38,941 bases of DNA, taken from NCBI GenBank assembly GCA_964407495.1, contig CAYOVP010000014.1, positions 1 through 38,941 on the forward strand, read 5' to 3'. The position numbers and the translations under genes were made by a program. The DNA is from JAJRZX01 sp964407495. GTDB taxonomy: Bacteria > Desulfobacterota > GWC2-55-46 > JADFVP01. This document shows, one piece after another, positions 33,426-38,941 of the stretch. The notes under the pieces are model-generated. The model made no database searches and was not told the origin of the DNA. It saw nothing but the letters and a program-made list of their open reading frames with translations. The number at the start of each line of letters is the position of its first letter. Position 1 is the first letter of the stretch.

Positions 33426-35165
33426 TCAGCCCTTCCTTGCCGAGAGAAAATTGGTAAGGGCCCTGAGGTCCATGGCGTTGAGGATATTCCGCGGCTCTAT
33501 CCAGCCCCGCCTGGCCATGTGTATGCCGAAGATCATGTTCTGGAGTTGGAGCGTGGAGTGCGCGTCCGTGGAGAGGGCCACCATTATGCCGCGCTCCTTT
33601 GCAAGGCGCAGATGTGAGTCCTTCAGGTCGAGGCGTTCGGGACAGGAGTTGAGTTCAAGACAGACGTTATACTCTGCCGCGGCCTCCATGAGGGCGTCCA
33701 TGTTCACGTCATAGGGGGGGCGCACTGCGATGAGCCTGCCCGTAGGGTGTGCGAGGATATCCACGAGGCCCGTGCTCAAGGCCTTTATTATCCTCTCTGT
33801 CATGCGTGCTTCTTTCATGGAGAAGCCAGAGTGTATGGAGCCCACTACGCAGTCCATGCGCGCGAGTATCTCGGCGCCGTGGTCGAGGGAGCCGTCGGCG
33901 AGGATATCTACCTCCGCGCCCTTGAGGAGCCTGAAGTCCTTTCCCGCCTTCTTCATCTTCCTGTTGAAGGCGTCTATCTCTTCCATCTGGCGTGTGACGC
34001 GGTGCGCGTCGAGGCCGTTTGCCACGCCCAGGGCGCGTGAGTGGTCTGTTATAGCGAGGTACTCATATCCAAGTTCCATTGCCGCAGCGGCCATGTCCTC
34101 GAGAGTATCTGCGCCATCGCTCTCCTTTGTATGTGCGTGCAGGTCGCCCTTGATGTGTTCAAACCCGAGCACAACGGGGAGGCCTCCCTTTTCTGCGGCC
34201 TCGAACTCGCCTGTGTTCTCTCTTATCTCGGGAATCATGAGGGGCAGGCCCACTGCCTTGTAGACGTCTTCTTCGGTGGCGCAGGCAAGTACTCGTCCCC
34301 TCTTGTCGAAGACACCGTACTCGTTTATCTTGAGACCCTGTTTACGCGCCTTCTCGCGCATGGTTATGTTATGGGCCTTTGAGCCGGTAAAGTACTGGAG
34401 CGCAGCGCCAAAGGCCTTTTTTTCCACTACGCGAAGGTCCACCTGAAAGCCGCTCTTGAGGACAATAGTGGACTTCGTGCTTCCATGCATCAGCACCTCT
34501 GCGGCATCGGGGTGCGAGGTAAAGGCCTTCATGAGTGAGAGGGGGTTGGTGCAGGCCGCGAGTATGTCCATATCTCCGATGGACTCCTTCCAGCGCCTGA
34601 GGCTTCCTGCAACTGCCACTTTCTGTACGCCGCGCACCCTTGCTATGAAGTCTTCCATTGCCGCGGCCTCGGACCAGGCCTGGGCGAGATTACGCCTTCC
34701 GTCCATCTTCTGAAAGGACTCGATGGCACGGAGTATCTTCTCCTCGGACTTTGGCCCCATGCCAGGTAGTTCCCTGAGTTTTCCATCGAGAGCCGCCCTT
34801 CGAAGTTCCTCCACAGAGCCTATGCCGAGGAACTTGTAGAACTCGGCTGTCTTTTTCGGGCCAACGCCGCTGAGTCTGAGTATATCGAGTATGCCGGGCG
34901 GAAGTTCCCTTACGAGGTTGTCATGAAAGGTGCAGTGCCCTGTCTCCAGCATCTCGATAATCTTCTCGCGTATGGATTCGCCTATGCCGGGTATACCCTT
35001 GAGGGCCTCCGGCCCCTTCTCCAGGAGTCTCTTGAAACTGATGGGGTAGCCCTCGATTACGAGGGCCGCGTTCCGGTAGGAGCGTATCCTGAAGGGGTTG
35101 GCGCCCTTTATCTCCAGAAGATCTGCTATCTCGTTGAACTGTCGCGCTATCTCGCTGTTTTCCAT
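33426..35165 (-). CDS. polX: PolX-family DNA polymerase/3'-5' exonuclease with PHP domain
   Basis: A 579-residue protein from ATG 35165 (AAAGGA 4-5 nt upstream); the ORF extends to 35234 without a plausible N-terminus. It fills repair gaps and processes 3' ends. Order: helix-hairpin-helix polymerase-beta region (1-155; GIPGIGESIREKI, LSGVGPKKTAEFY, LPGMGPKSEEKIL), polymerase palm with catalytic GDMD (D198, D200) and D243, and C-terminal PHP domain with DLHAHT (341-346), ESDG (348-351) and TDH (373-375), the metal site of the exonuclease. All key acids and histidines look present. Family length is normal. The polX start faces the 315-bp spacer in front of murI. Confidence 0.95.
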   Translation of the reverse strand: MENSEIARQFNEIADLLEIKGANPFRIRSYRNAALVIEGYPISFKRLLEKGPEALKGIPGIGESIREKIIEMLETGHCTFHDNLVRELPPGILDILRLSGVGPKKTAEFYKFLGIGSVEELRRAALDGKLRELPGMGPKSEEKILRAIESFQKMDGRRNLAQAWSEAAAMEDFIARVRGVQKVAVAGSLRRWKESIGDMDILAACTNPLSLMKAFTSHPDAAEVLMHGSTKSTIVLKSGFQVDLRVVEKKAFGAALQYFTGSKAHNITMREKARKQGLKINEYGVFDKRGRVLACATEEDVYKAVGLPLMIPEIRENTGEFEAAEKGGLPVVLGFEHIKGDLHAHTKESDGADTLEDMAAAAMELGYEYLAITDHSRALGVANGLDAHRVTRQMEEIDAFNRKMKKAGKDFRLLKGAEVDILADGSLDHGAEILARMDCVVGSIHSGFSMKEARMTERIIKALSTGLVDILAHPTGRLIAVRPPYDVNMDALMEAAAEYNVCLELNSCPERLDLKDSHLRLAKERGIMVALSTDAHSTLQLQNMIFGIHMARRGWIEPRNILNAMDLRALTNFLSARKG

Positions 35166-35218
35166 GCCGTCCTTTTTATATTTCTTGGCCCGTAAAAGCG
35201 GATTTACTTTTGTACTGA

Positions 35219-35232
35219 GTATTATATAATAC
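35219..35232. promoter_or_regulatory. Perfect palindrome GTATTATATAATAC, possible polX promoter and operator
   Basis: A 14-bp perfect palindrome about 55 bp upstream of the polX ATG. Read on the minus strand it contains TATAAT as a -10. No convincing -35 is found 17 bp away, so the promoter call is weak. Chance AT-rich symmetry is possible. Confidence 0.3.
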
Positions 35233-35338
35233 AAAAATCGCTCTCGGCACAGTTTTTTCTGGAGGGCTGTTTTTTGCCCTTACCTGGGGAACGATAGGAG
35301 AAGGCTGCCAAAGGACTGCCAAGACACGTTAAAATACT

Positions 35339-35470
35339 GGTTTTCTTTGCTCCACTTTCTTTTTTCCAAAAGAAAGTGGAAGGTTTTCTTTGCCCCACTT
35401 TCTTTTTTCCAAAAGAAAGTGGGAGGTTTTCTTTATCTCGCTTTCTTTTTCCGAAAAGAAAAGGGAAAGG
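35339..35470 (-). repeat. Dispersed hairpin repeat, three tandem copies (B1-B3)
   Basis: Three units begin with GGTTTTCTTT at 35339, 35382 and 35425, a 43-bp period. B1 and B2 each hold a perfect 13-bp stem (TCCACTTTCTTTT or CCCACTTTCTTTT with the complementary arm) around the loop TTCC. B3 is degenerate. They match the reverse complement of the copy at 38437-38478. B3 ends in the purine run (AAGGGAAAGG) that acts as the likely murI ribosome site, so the array may influence murI translation or stop transcripts entering from upstream. Confidence 0.85.
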
Positions 35471-35480
35471 TCTTTACAAT

Positions 35481-36311
35481 ATGAACGACTCTCCCATAGG
35501 GGTTTTTGACTCTGGCATAGGCGGGCTCACGGTTCTGAAGGAGATAATCCGCCAGTTGCCCTATGAGGACACGGTGTATCTCGGCGATACTGCACGCGTG
35601 CCCTATGGGACAAAATCAAAAGAGACTGTCATCAGGTATTCCCTTGAGAACAGCGCTTTTCTCCTGGCACAGGGAGTAAAACTCATTGTTGCGGCCTGCA
35701 ATACTGCAAGCGCCTATGCCGTAGGGGAACTATCGGACAGGCTGAACATTCCCGTAACAGGCGTCATCGAGCCCGGGGCAAGGGCGGCCCTCGGGGCGAG
35801 CCCCTCGGGCAGGATAGGCGTCATCGGCACAGAGGGCACAATCGGGAGCCACGCCTATTCGAGGATAATCAAAGCCATCCGCCCCGGGGCAAGCGTCTTT
35901 GAGAAGGCCTGCCCCCTCTTCGTGCCTATTGTAGAGGAGGGTTTTCTCGAAGAAGAGGCAACAGAACTCATTGTGGAGAGATACCTGGGAGACCTTCGCG
36001 ACCATGACATAGACACGCTTGTACTGGGGTGCACACATTATCCTCTTCTCTCTGGGCCTATTTCGCGCGCAATGGGCCCTGGCGTCCGGCTCATAGACTC
36101 GGCGAGCGCCACGGCCAAAGTGGTGCGGGAGGTACTCCTGGCGCAAGGCCTGGAGGCGAAAAAAGACAGGGGCTCTGCCTCGCACAGGTTCTTTGTCACT
36201 GATTCGCCGGGGCGTTTCCAGCGCGTGGGGCGCATATTCTTTGGAGAGCACCTGCCAGAGCCAGGCCTTGTCTCTCTACAGGGCGAGACCACGGGACCCC
36301 TTGAGCCATGA
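35481..36311 (+). CDS. murI: Glutamate racemase MurI
   Basis: Makes D-glutamate for peptidoglycan. 276 residues from ATG 35481, which matches the family N-terminus (PIGVFDSGIGGLTVL); the ORF is open from 35376 through the repeat array. Catalytic cysteines are C73 (AACNTAS) and C184 (GCTHYPLL). YLGDTARVPYG (33-43) and VIEPG are typical. The ribosome site AAAGG, 10 nt upstream, lies in the last hairpin repeat. The stop overlaps the GerMN gene start by 4 bp (ATGA), so the two are coupled. Confidence 0.95.
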   Translation: MNDSPIGVFDSGIGGLTVLKEIIRQLPYEDTVYLGDTARVPYGTKSKETVIRYSLENSAFLLAQGVKLIVAACNTASAYAVGELSDRLNIPVTGVIEPGARAALGASPSGRIGVIGTEGTIGSHAYSRIIKAIRPGASVFEKACPLFVPIVEEGFLEEEATELIVERYLGDLRDHDIDTLVLGCTHYPLLSGPISRAMGPGVRLIDSASATAKVVREVLLAQGLEAKKDRGSASHRFFVTDSPGRFQRVGRIFFGEHLPEPGLVSLQGETTGPLEP

Positions 36312-36910
36312 CCAGAAAGAGGCGCCAAAGACACGCCGGCGGGCATGGCAGAAAGAAGAGGAAAAGGCGCGCCTCGCACCGGGGGCGAGGCGGAAGAGGC
36401 CTTATCATTCTCATTGTCCTCGTCATTGCCGGGATCGCCGCCTACCGCTTCATCCAGACGAGGCCCCCTGGCGTGCCGGTCTCAGTGCACCGCGCCAGGC
36501 ACGACAGACGGGAGATAAATGTCTACATAGCCCGCGCAGAGGGCCTTCGGCCCCTCAAGAGGAGCATGAAGCGCGGACCTCTCGAGGACGAGATAAGAGA
36601 GGCCTTTACCATACTGAAATGGGCCGACTCGGGCCGCATCATCCCCAGGGGCACAAGACTCCTTGGCGTCTCCGTAAAGGGCGGTACGGCGTACCTCGAC
36701 TTCAGCCGGCAGTTGCGTGATGGTCACCCAGGCGGGACGTCCGCAGAGATGCAGACCATCTACGCAATAGTCAATACAATAGCGCTGAACTTTGCGCAGA
36801 TAGGGAGCGTAAAGATCCTCATTGAGGGTAAATCAGAAAAGACCCTTGCCGGGCACATAGATATCAGCGCGCCCCTTCGGCCATACAGGGGCATAATCAT
36901 CGCCTCATAG
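36308..36910 (+). CDS. GerMN-domain protein with basic N-terminus and one membrane helix
   Basis: A 200-residue protein. Residues 1-30 are extremely rich in Arg/Lys/His; one membrane helix follows (about 31-47, LIILIVLVIAGIAAYRF). The rest is a GerMN domain: INVYIARAEGLRPLKRSMK, IPRGTRLLGVSVKGGTAYLDFS, AIVNTIALNFAQIGSVKILIEG and TLAGHIDISAPL. GerMN occurs in the germination protein GerM and in envelope lipoproteins of non-sporing bacteria, where its role is not settled. It would lie in the periplasm, anchored to the inner membrane. It overlaps murI by 4 bp and precedes the aspartase-like gene by 15 bp, so the three form an operon. A link to cell-wall synthesis is suggested only by murI. Confidence 0.88.
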   Translation: MTRKRRQRHAGGHGRKKRKRRASHRGRGGRGLIILIVLVIAGIAAYRFIQTRPPGVPVSVHRARHDRREINVYIARAEGLRPLKRSMKRGPLEDEIREAFTILKWADSGRIIPRGTRLLGVSVKGGTAYLDFSRQLRDGHPGGTSAEMQTIYAIVNTIALNFAQIGSVKILIEGKSEKTLAGHIDISAPLRPYRGIIIAS

Positions 36911-36925
36911 GAAAGAAGGCCCCCT

Positions 36926-38362
36926 ATGAAGAAAAGAAAATACCGGCTGGAGCACGACACCCTCGGAAGCGTAAGAGTGCCCGTTGACGCCTACTACGGA
37001 GCCCAGACCGTGCGCGCCATTGAGAACTTTCCCGTAAGCGGCATAAGTCCAGACCCTTTCTTCATAAAGGCTACGGCCATGGTAAAGAGGGCCGCGGCAG
37101 GGGCCAACCTCTCGCTCGGTGAACTATCGAGGCAGAAGGCCCGGGCCATCATACGCGCGGCGGACGAGATAATCTCCGGCAAATTACACGACCACTTCGT
37201 CGTCGACGTATACCAGGCAGGCGCCGGTACATCTCACAACATGAACGCCAACGAGGTCATCGCCAACCGCGCCCTCGAGATCCTCGGCCACCCTCGCGGT
37301 GAGTACTCCCTCATCCACCCCAACGACGACGTGAACATGGGCCAGTCCACAAACGACACCATCCCCACGGCCATGCGCCTTGGGGCGCTCCTTCGCCTCA
37401 CCGGCCTCAAGGCATCCATCAAGGCCCTCATCGAGGCGTTCGACAGTAAGGCAGTAGAATTCGAGGGCATAATCAAATCAGGCAGGACACACCTTCAGGA
37501 CGCCGTGCCTGTAACACTCGGGGCCGAGTTCGCCTCCTTTGCCGCCATAGCGAGGTCATCGCTCGAAAGAATAGAGGGCGCCGCAGAGGGGCTGAAACGC
37601 ATCGGTCTTGGAGGCACTGCAGTTGGTACCGGCCTCAATACGGCGGCCTCTTACAGGACGCGCGTCATCCGCGAACTGCGGGAGATAACAGGCATAAAGG
37701 GGCTTCGACGAACAACATCTCTTGGCGAGAACTTCGAGGCCCTCTCCAGCATGGGCGACTTCGTCGCCTTCTCATCGGCCCTGAGGGAACTTGCCGTGGG
37801 CCTAACCAAGATAGCCAACGACCTTCGCCTCCTCTCATCCGGCCCGCGAACAGGCATAGGCGAGATAAAACTCCCGCCCGTCCAGCCCGGCTCGTCCATC
37901 ATGCCCGGAAAGGTCAACCCCGTCATGGCCGAGATGCTGAACATGGTCTCGTTCCAGGTAATGGGTTACGACACTGCCATAGCCAACGCGGCGCAGGCCG
38001 GCCAGTTCGAACTCAATGTAATGGGGCCGGTCATAAACTACAATATCCTCCAATCCATGAAGATACTCGAAACCGGCATCACGGCCTTTACCGCCAGATG
38101 CGTCAGAGGCATAAAGGCAGTACCCGAAAAATGCCTCGAAAACTTCGAGAGGTCTGTTGGCCTCGCGACCATCCTCAACCCCCTCATCGGCTACGAAAAG
38201 GCCGCCCTCGTGGCAAAGGAATCTGAACGCACGGGCAAGTCCATAAGAGACGTGGTAATCGAAAAAGGCATAATGGACGAAAAAACGTGGAACAAAATGA
38301 TGAACCCCAGGAGAGTGACAGGGCCCGCAAGAGGCGGGGTTAAGAAAAAGAAAAAAGGTTGA
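36926..38362 (+). CDS. aspA: Aspartate ammonia-lyase/class II fumarase family lyase
   Basis: A 478-residue member of the aspartase/fumarase superfamily. Signature GSSIMPGKVNP (322-332) carries the catalytic serine loop; GAGTSHNMNANE (99-110), NDDVNMGQSTND (133-144) and SGRTHLQDAVPVTLG (185-199) complete the active site. The GAGTS motif and the NPLIGYEKAALVAKE-RTGKSIRDVVIEKG tail favour aspartase, but GTGLNT, the MPGKVNP (Gly) form and ASGPR-like SSGPR also occur in FumC, so fumarase cannot be excluded. Aspartase reversibly splits aspartate to fumarate and ammonia. The C-terminus carries an extra basic run of lysines. It ends the murI operon; NadB, another aspartate user, is encoded elsewhere in this window. 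Confidence 0.85.
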   Translation: MKKRKYRLEHDTLGSVRVPVDAYYGAQTVRAIENFPVSGISPDPFFIKATAMVKRAAAGANLSLGELSRQKARAIIRAADEIISGKLHDHFVVDVYQAGAGTSHNMNANEVIANRALEILGHPRGEYSLIHPNDDVNMGQSTNDTIPTAMRLGALLRLTGLKASIKALIEAFDSKAVEFEGIIKSGRTHLQDAVPVTLGAEFASFAAIARSSLERIEGAAEGLKRIGLGGTAVGTGLNTAASYRTRVIRELREITGIKGLRRTTSLGENFEALSSMGDFVAFSSALRELAVGLTKIANDLRLLSSGPRTGIGEIKLPPVQPGSSIMPGKVNPVMAEMLNMVSFQVMGYDTAIANAAQAGQFELNVMGPVINYNILQSMKILETGITAFTARCVRGIKAVPEKCLENFERSVGLATILNPLIGYEKAALVAKESERTGKSIRDVVIEKGIMDEKTWNKMMNPRRVTGPARGGVKKKKKG

Positions 38363-38405
38363 TGGGTGGCTCTGCCCACAAGAAGAAAAAAAGAGAGGAC
38401 TGGCC

Positions 38406-38422
38406 TGTGGCCTTCGGCCACA
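38406..38422 (+). terminator. Hairpin downstream of the aspA-like gene
   Basis: Perfect 7-bp stem TGTGGCC/GGCCACA with loop TTC, 43 bp past the stop codon. No T-tract follows on the plus strand (AAGAGATAAAAAA), so termination, if it occurs, may depend on the next hairpins at 38437-38478 and 38484-38506. Confidence 0.35.
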
Positions 38423-38436
38423 AGAGATAAAAAATT

Positions 38437-38478
38437 CCCGCTTTCTTTTGGAAAAAAGAAAGCGGGGCAAAGAAAACC
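38437..38478 (+). repeat. Dispersed hairpin repeat, copy C
   Basis: Perfect 13-bp stem CCCGCTTTCTTTT (38437-38449) / AAAAGAAAGCGGG (38454-38466) with loop GGAA, followed by GCAAAGAAAACC. Same family and orientation as copy A (15418-15458); inverted relative to the three copies at 35339-35470. It lies between the aspA-like gene and the partial gene at the right edge. An ORF through this region (from 38366) is a product of the repeat. Confidence 0.85.
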
Positions 38479-38483
38479 CGTAT

Positions 38484-38506
38484 CTCAATCGCCGTTGGCG
38501 ATTGAG
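38484..38506. terminator. Strong hairpin next to repeat copy C
   Basis: Perfect 10-bp stem CTCAATCGCC/GGCGATTGAG with loop GTT, 5 bp after the repeat. It lies about 60 bp past the end of the minus-strand partial gene, but no T-tract is present, so a terminator role is uncertain. Confidence 0.4.
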
Positions 38507-38566
38507 AAGGCATATGAAGTGAGCAATGCACAACTACAGGTCTTTACGTCTATTGACAACAGGATG

Positions 38567-38941
38567 CTACTCAAACTCAACTACAAGAGCCGAATGGTCG
38601 GAAAGACCTTCTGTGCGTTCACTATGAGAATAATACACCATCCGTAATTTTTCAAGCATCTTAGGAGAAACAAATGCGTGATCAAGCCTGAATCCATTCC
38701 CTTTTGTGCTGTACCATGTATATTCACGCTCGCTTACGTGAAAAAATCTCCAAGCGTCAATCCATCCGGCATTTTCTATCTTCTCGATATAGAATGGGAC
38801 TTTAAAGGTCTTTCCTTCCTCATCAATGAAGTGTTTTCCTGTATTAAGATCTCCTATCAGAATAGTTGGTTCATTGAGGCAATCTCTGATTAATCTCAAT
38901 AGAAAATCAAAAACAGGTATTTTCCTCTTACCTGTTGGAAA
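38567..38941 (-). CDS. Endonuclease/exonuclease/phosphatase family protein, N-terminus beyond the window
   Basis: A partial gene: the minus-strand frame stays open to the window edge (the TTG at 38899 is an internal Leu, with 14 more codons upstream), so only about 124 C-terminal residues are visible. They show the EEP catalytic pattern: ILIGDLNTG (Asp-x-Asn), then RLDHAFVS and the SDHSALVVE ending with the catalytic His. This fits the second half of an ExoIII/DNase I fold enzyme; the substrate (DNA, RNA, lipid or sugar phosphate) cannot be told. Base composition is clearly more AT-rich than the rest of the window, which suggests recent acquisition. Whether the gene is intact upstream is unknown. 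Confidence 0.8.
   Translation of the reverse strand, partial: FPTGKRKIPVFDFLLRLIRDCLNEPTILIGDLNTGKHFIDEEGKTFKVPFYIEKIENAGWIDAWRFFHVSEREYTWYSTKGNGFRLDHAFVSPKMLEKLRMVYYSHSERTEGLSDHSALVVEFE

Larger units (their letters stand above)
35166..35480. other. Divergent polX-murI spacer with palindrome and tandem repeats
   Basis: 315 bp without a gene. It holds a perfect 14-bp palindrome GTATTATATAATAC (35219-35232), which contains a possible minus-strand TATAAT for polX, and three tandem copies of the dispersed hairpin repeat (35339-35470) that end against the murI ribosome site. An ORF frame runs through the repeats into murI but gives only repetitive Phe/Lys-rich residues. Confidence 0.6.

Noticed and set aside
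35339..35470. CRISPR-like array
   Set aside because: The three units are directly adjacent at a 43-bp period with no variable spacers, and each is a self-complementary hairpin. There are no cas genes.
35376..35480. N-terminal extension of MurI
   Set aside because: The extra 35 residues are the in-frame translation of the repeat array (Phe/Lys/Arg-rich); the family N-terminus begins at 35481.
38366..38647. 93-codon plus-strand ORF after the aspA-like gene
   Set aside because: Much of its coding length is the hairpin repeat and the adjacent stem, and its end is antisense to the EEP gene.

Overview
The window reads as chromosomal DNA of a Gram-negative, lipoprotein-rich bacterium: several signal-peptide and lipobox proteins, an outer-membrane barrel, a lytic transglycosylase and a complete type IV pilus (T4P) block. 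Gene order pilB-pilT-pilC-pilS-pilR-...-pilA, a sigma-54 pilA promoter, and frequent AGG, ATA and CTC codons resemble Desulfobacterota (former Deltaproteobacteria) and their neighbours. That placement is inference; no rRNA or other marker is present. I see no tRNA, rRNA, CRISPR array, insertion sequence or prophage.

Layout. (1) 1-10.5 kb, minus strand: T4P block. pilB (extension ATPase), pilT (retraction ATPase), pilC (platform), pilS/pilR (two-component regulator), a polytopic membrane protein with C-terminal TPRs, and pilA (major pilin). A consensus sigma-54 promoter lies just upstream of pilA, which fits activation by PilR. (2) 10.6-13.5 kb, minus: a PAS histidine kinase with an unusual start, pgsA (phospholipid synthesis) and a lytic transglycosylase. 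(3) 13.8-15.4 kb, plus: nadB (NAD synthesis) with a good sigma-70 promoter. (4) 15.5-22.2 kb, minus: a TPR lipoprotein plus receiver-histidine kinase pair, an outer-membrane barrel protein with operator-like palindromes, and a three-lipoprotein cluster (DUF799, CsgG/FlgT-like, TPR-SLH) that looks like an envelope-assembly module. (5) 22.2-24.6 kb, plus: ftsH with a consensus promoter and a possible 21-codon upstream ORF. (6) 24.7-29.3 kb, minus: small membrane protein, YraN, WrbA, SthA-like transhydrogenase and a Na/Pi cotransporter. (7) 29.5-33.2 kb, plus: enolase, a DUF21-CBS-CorC protein and a coiled-coil OmpA-like lipoprotein. (8) 33.4-35.2 kb, minus: PolX. (9) 35.5-38.4 kb, plus: murI, a GerMN protein and an aspartase/fumarase. 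(10) The right edge carries an AT-rich partial endonuclease/exonuclease/phosphatase gene.

Most genes are recognisable housekeeping or envelope genes. The best candidates for something less described are the CsgG-DUF799-SLH lipoprotein trio, the TPR membrane protein inserted between pilR and pilA, and a dispersed family of about 42-bp hairpin repeats (five copies at three loci, three of them in tandem directly in front of murI).
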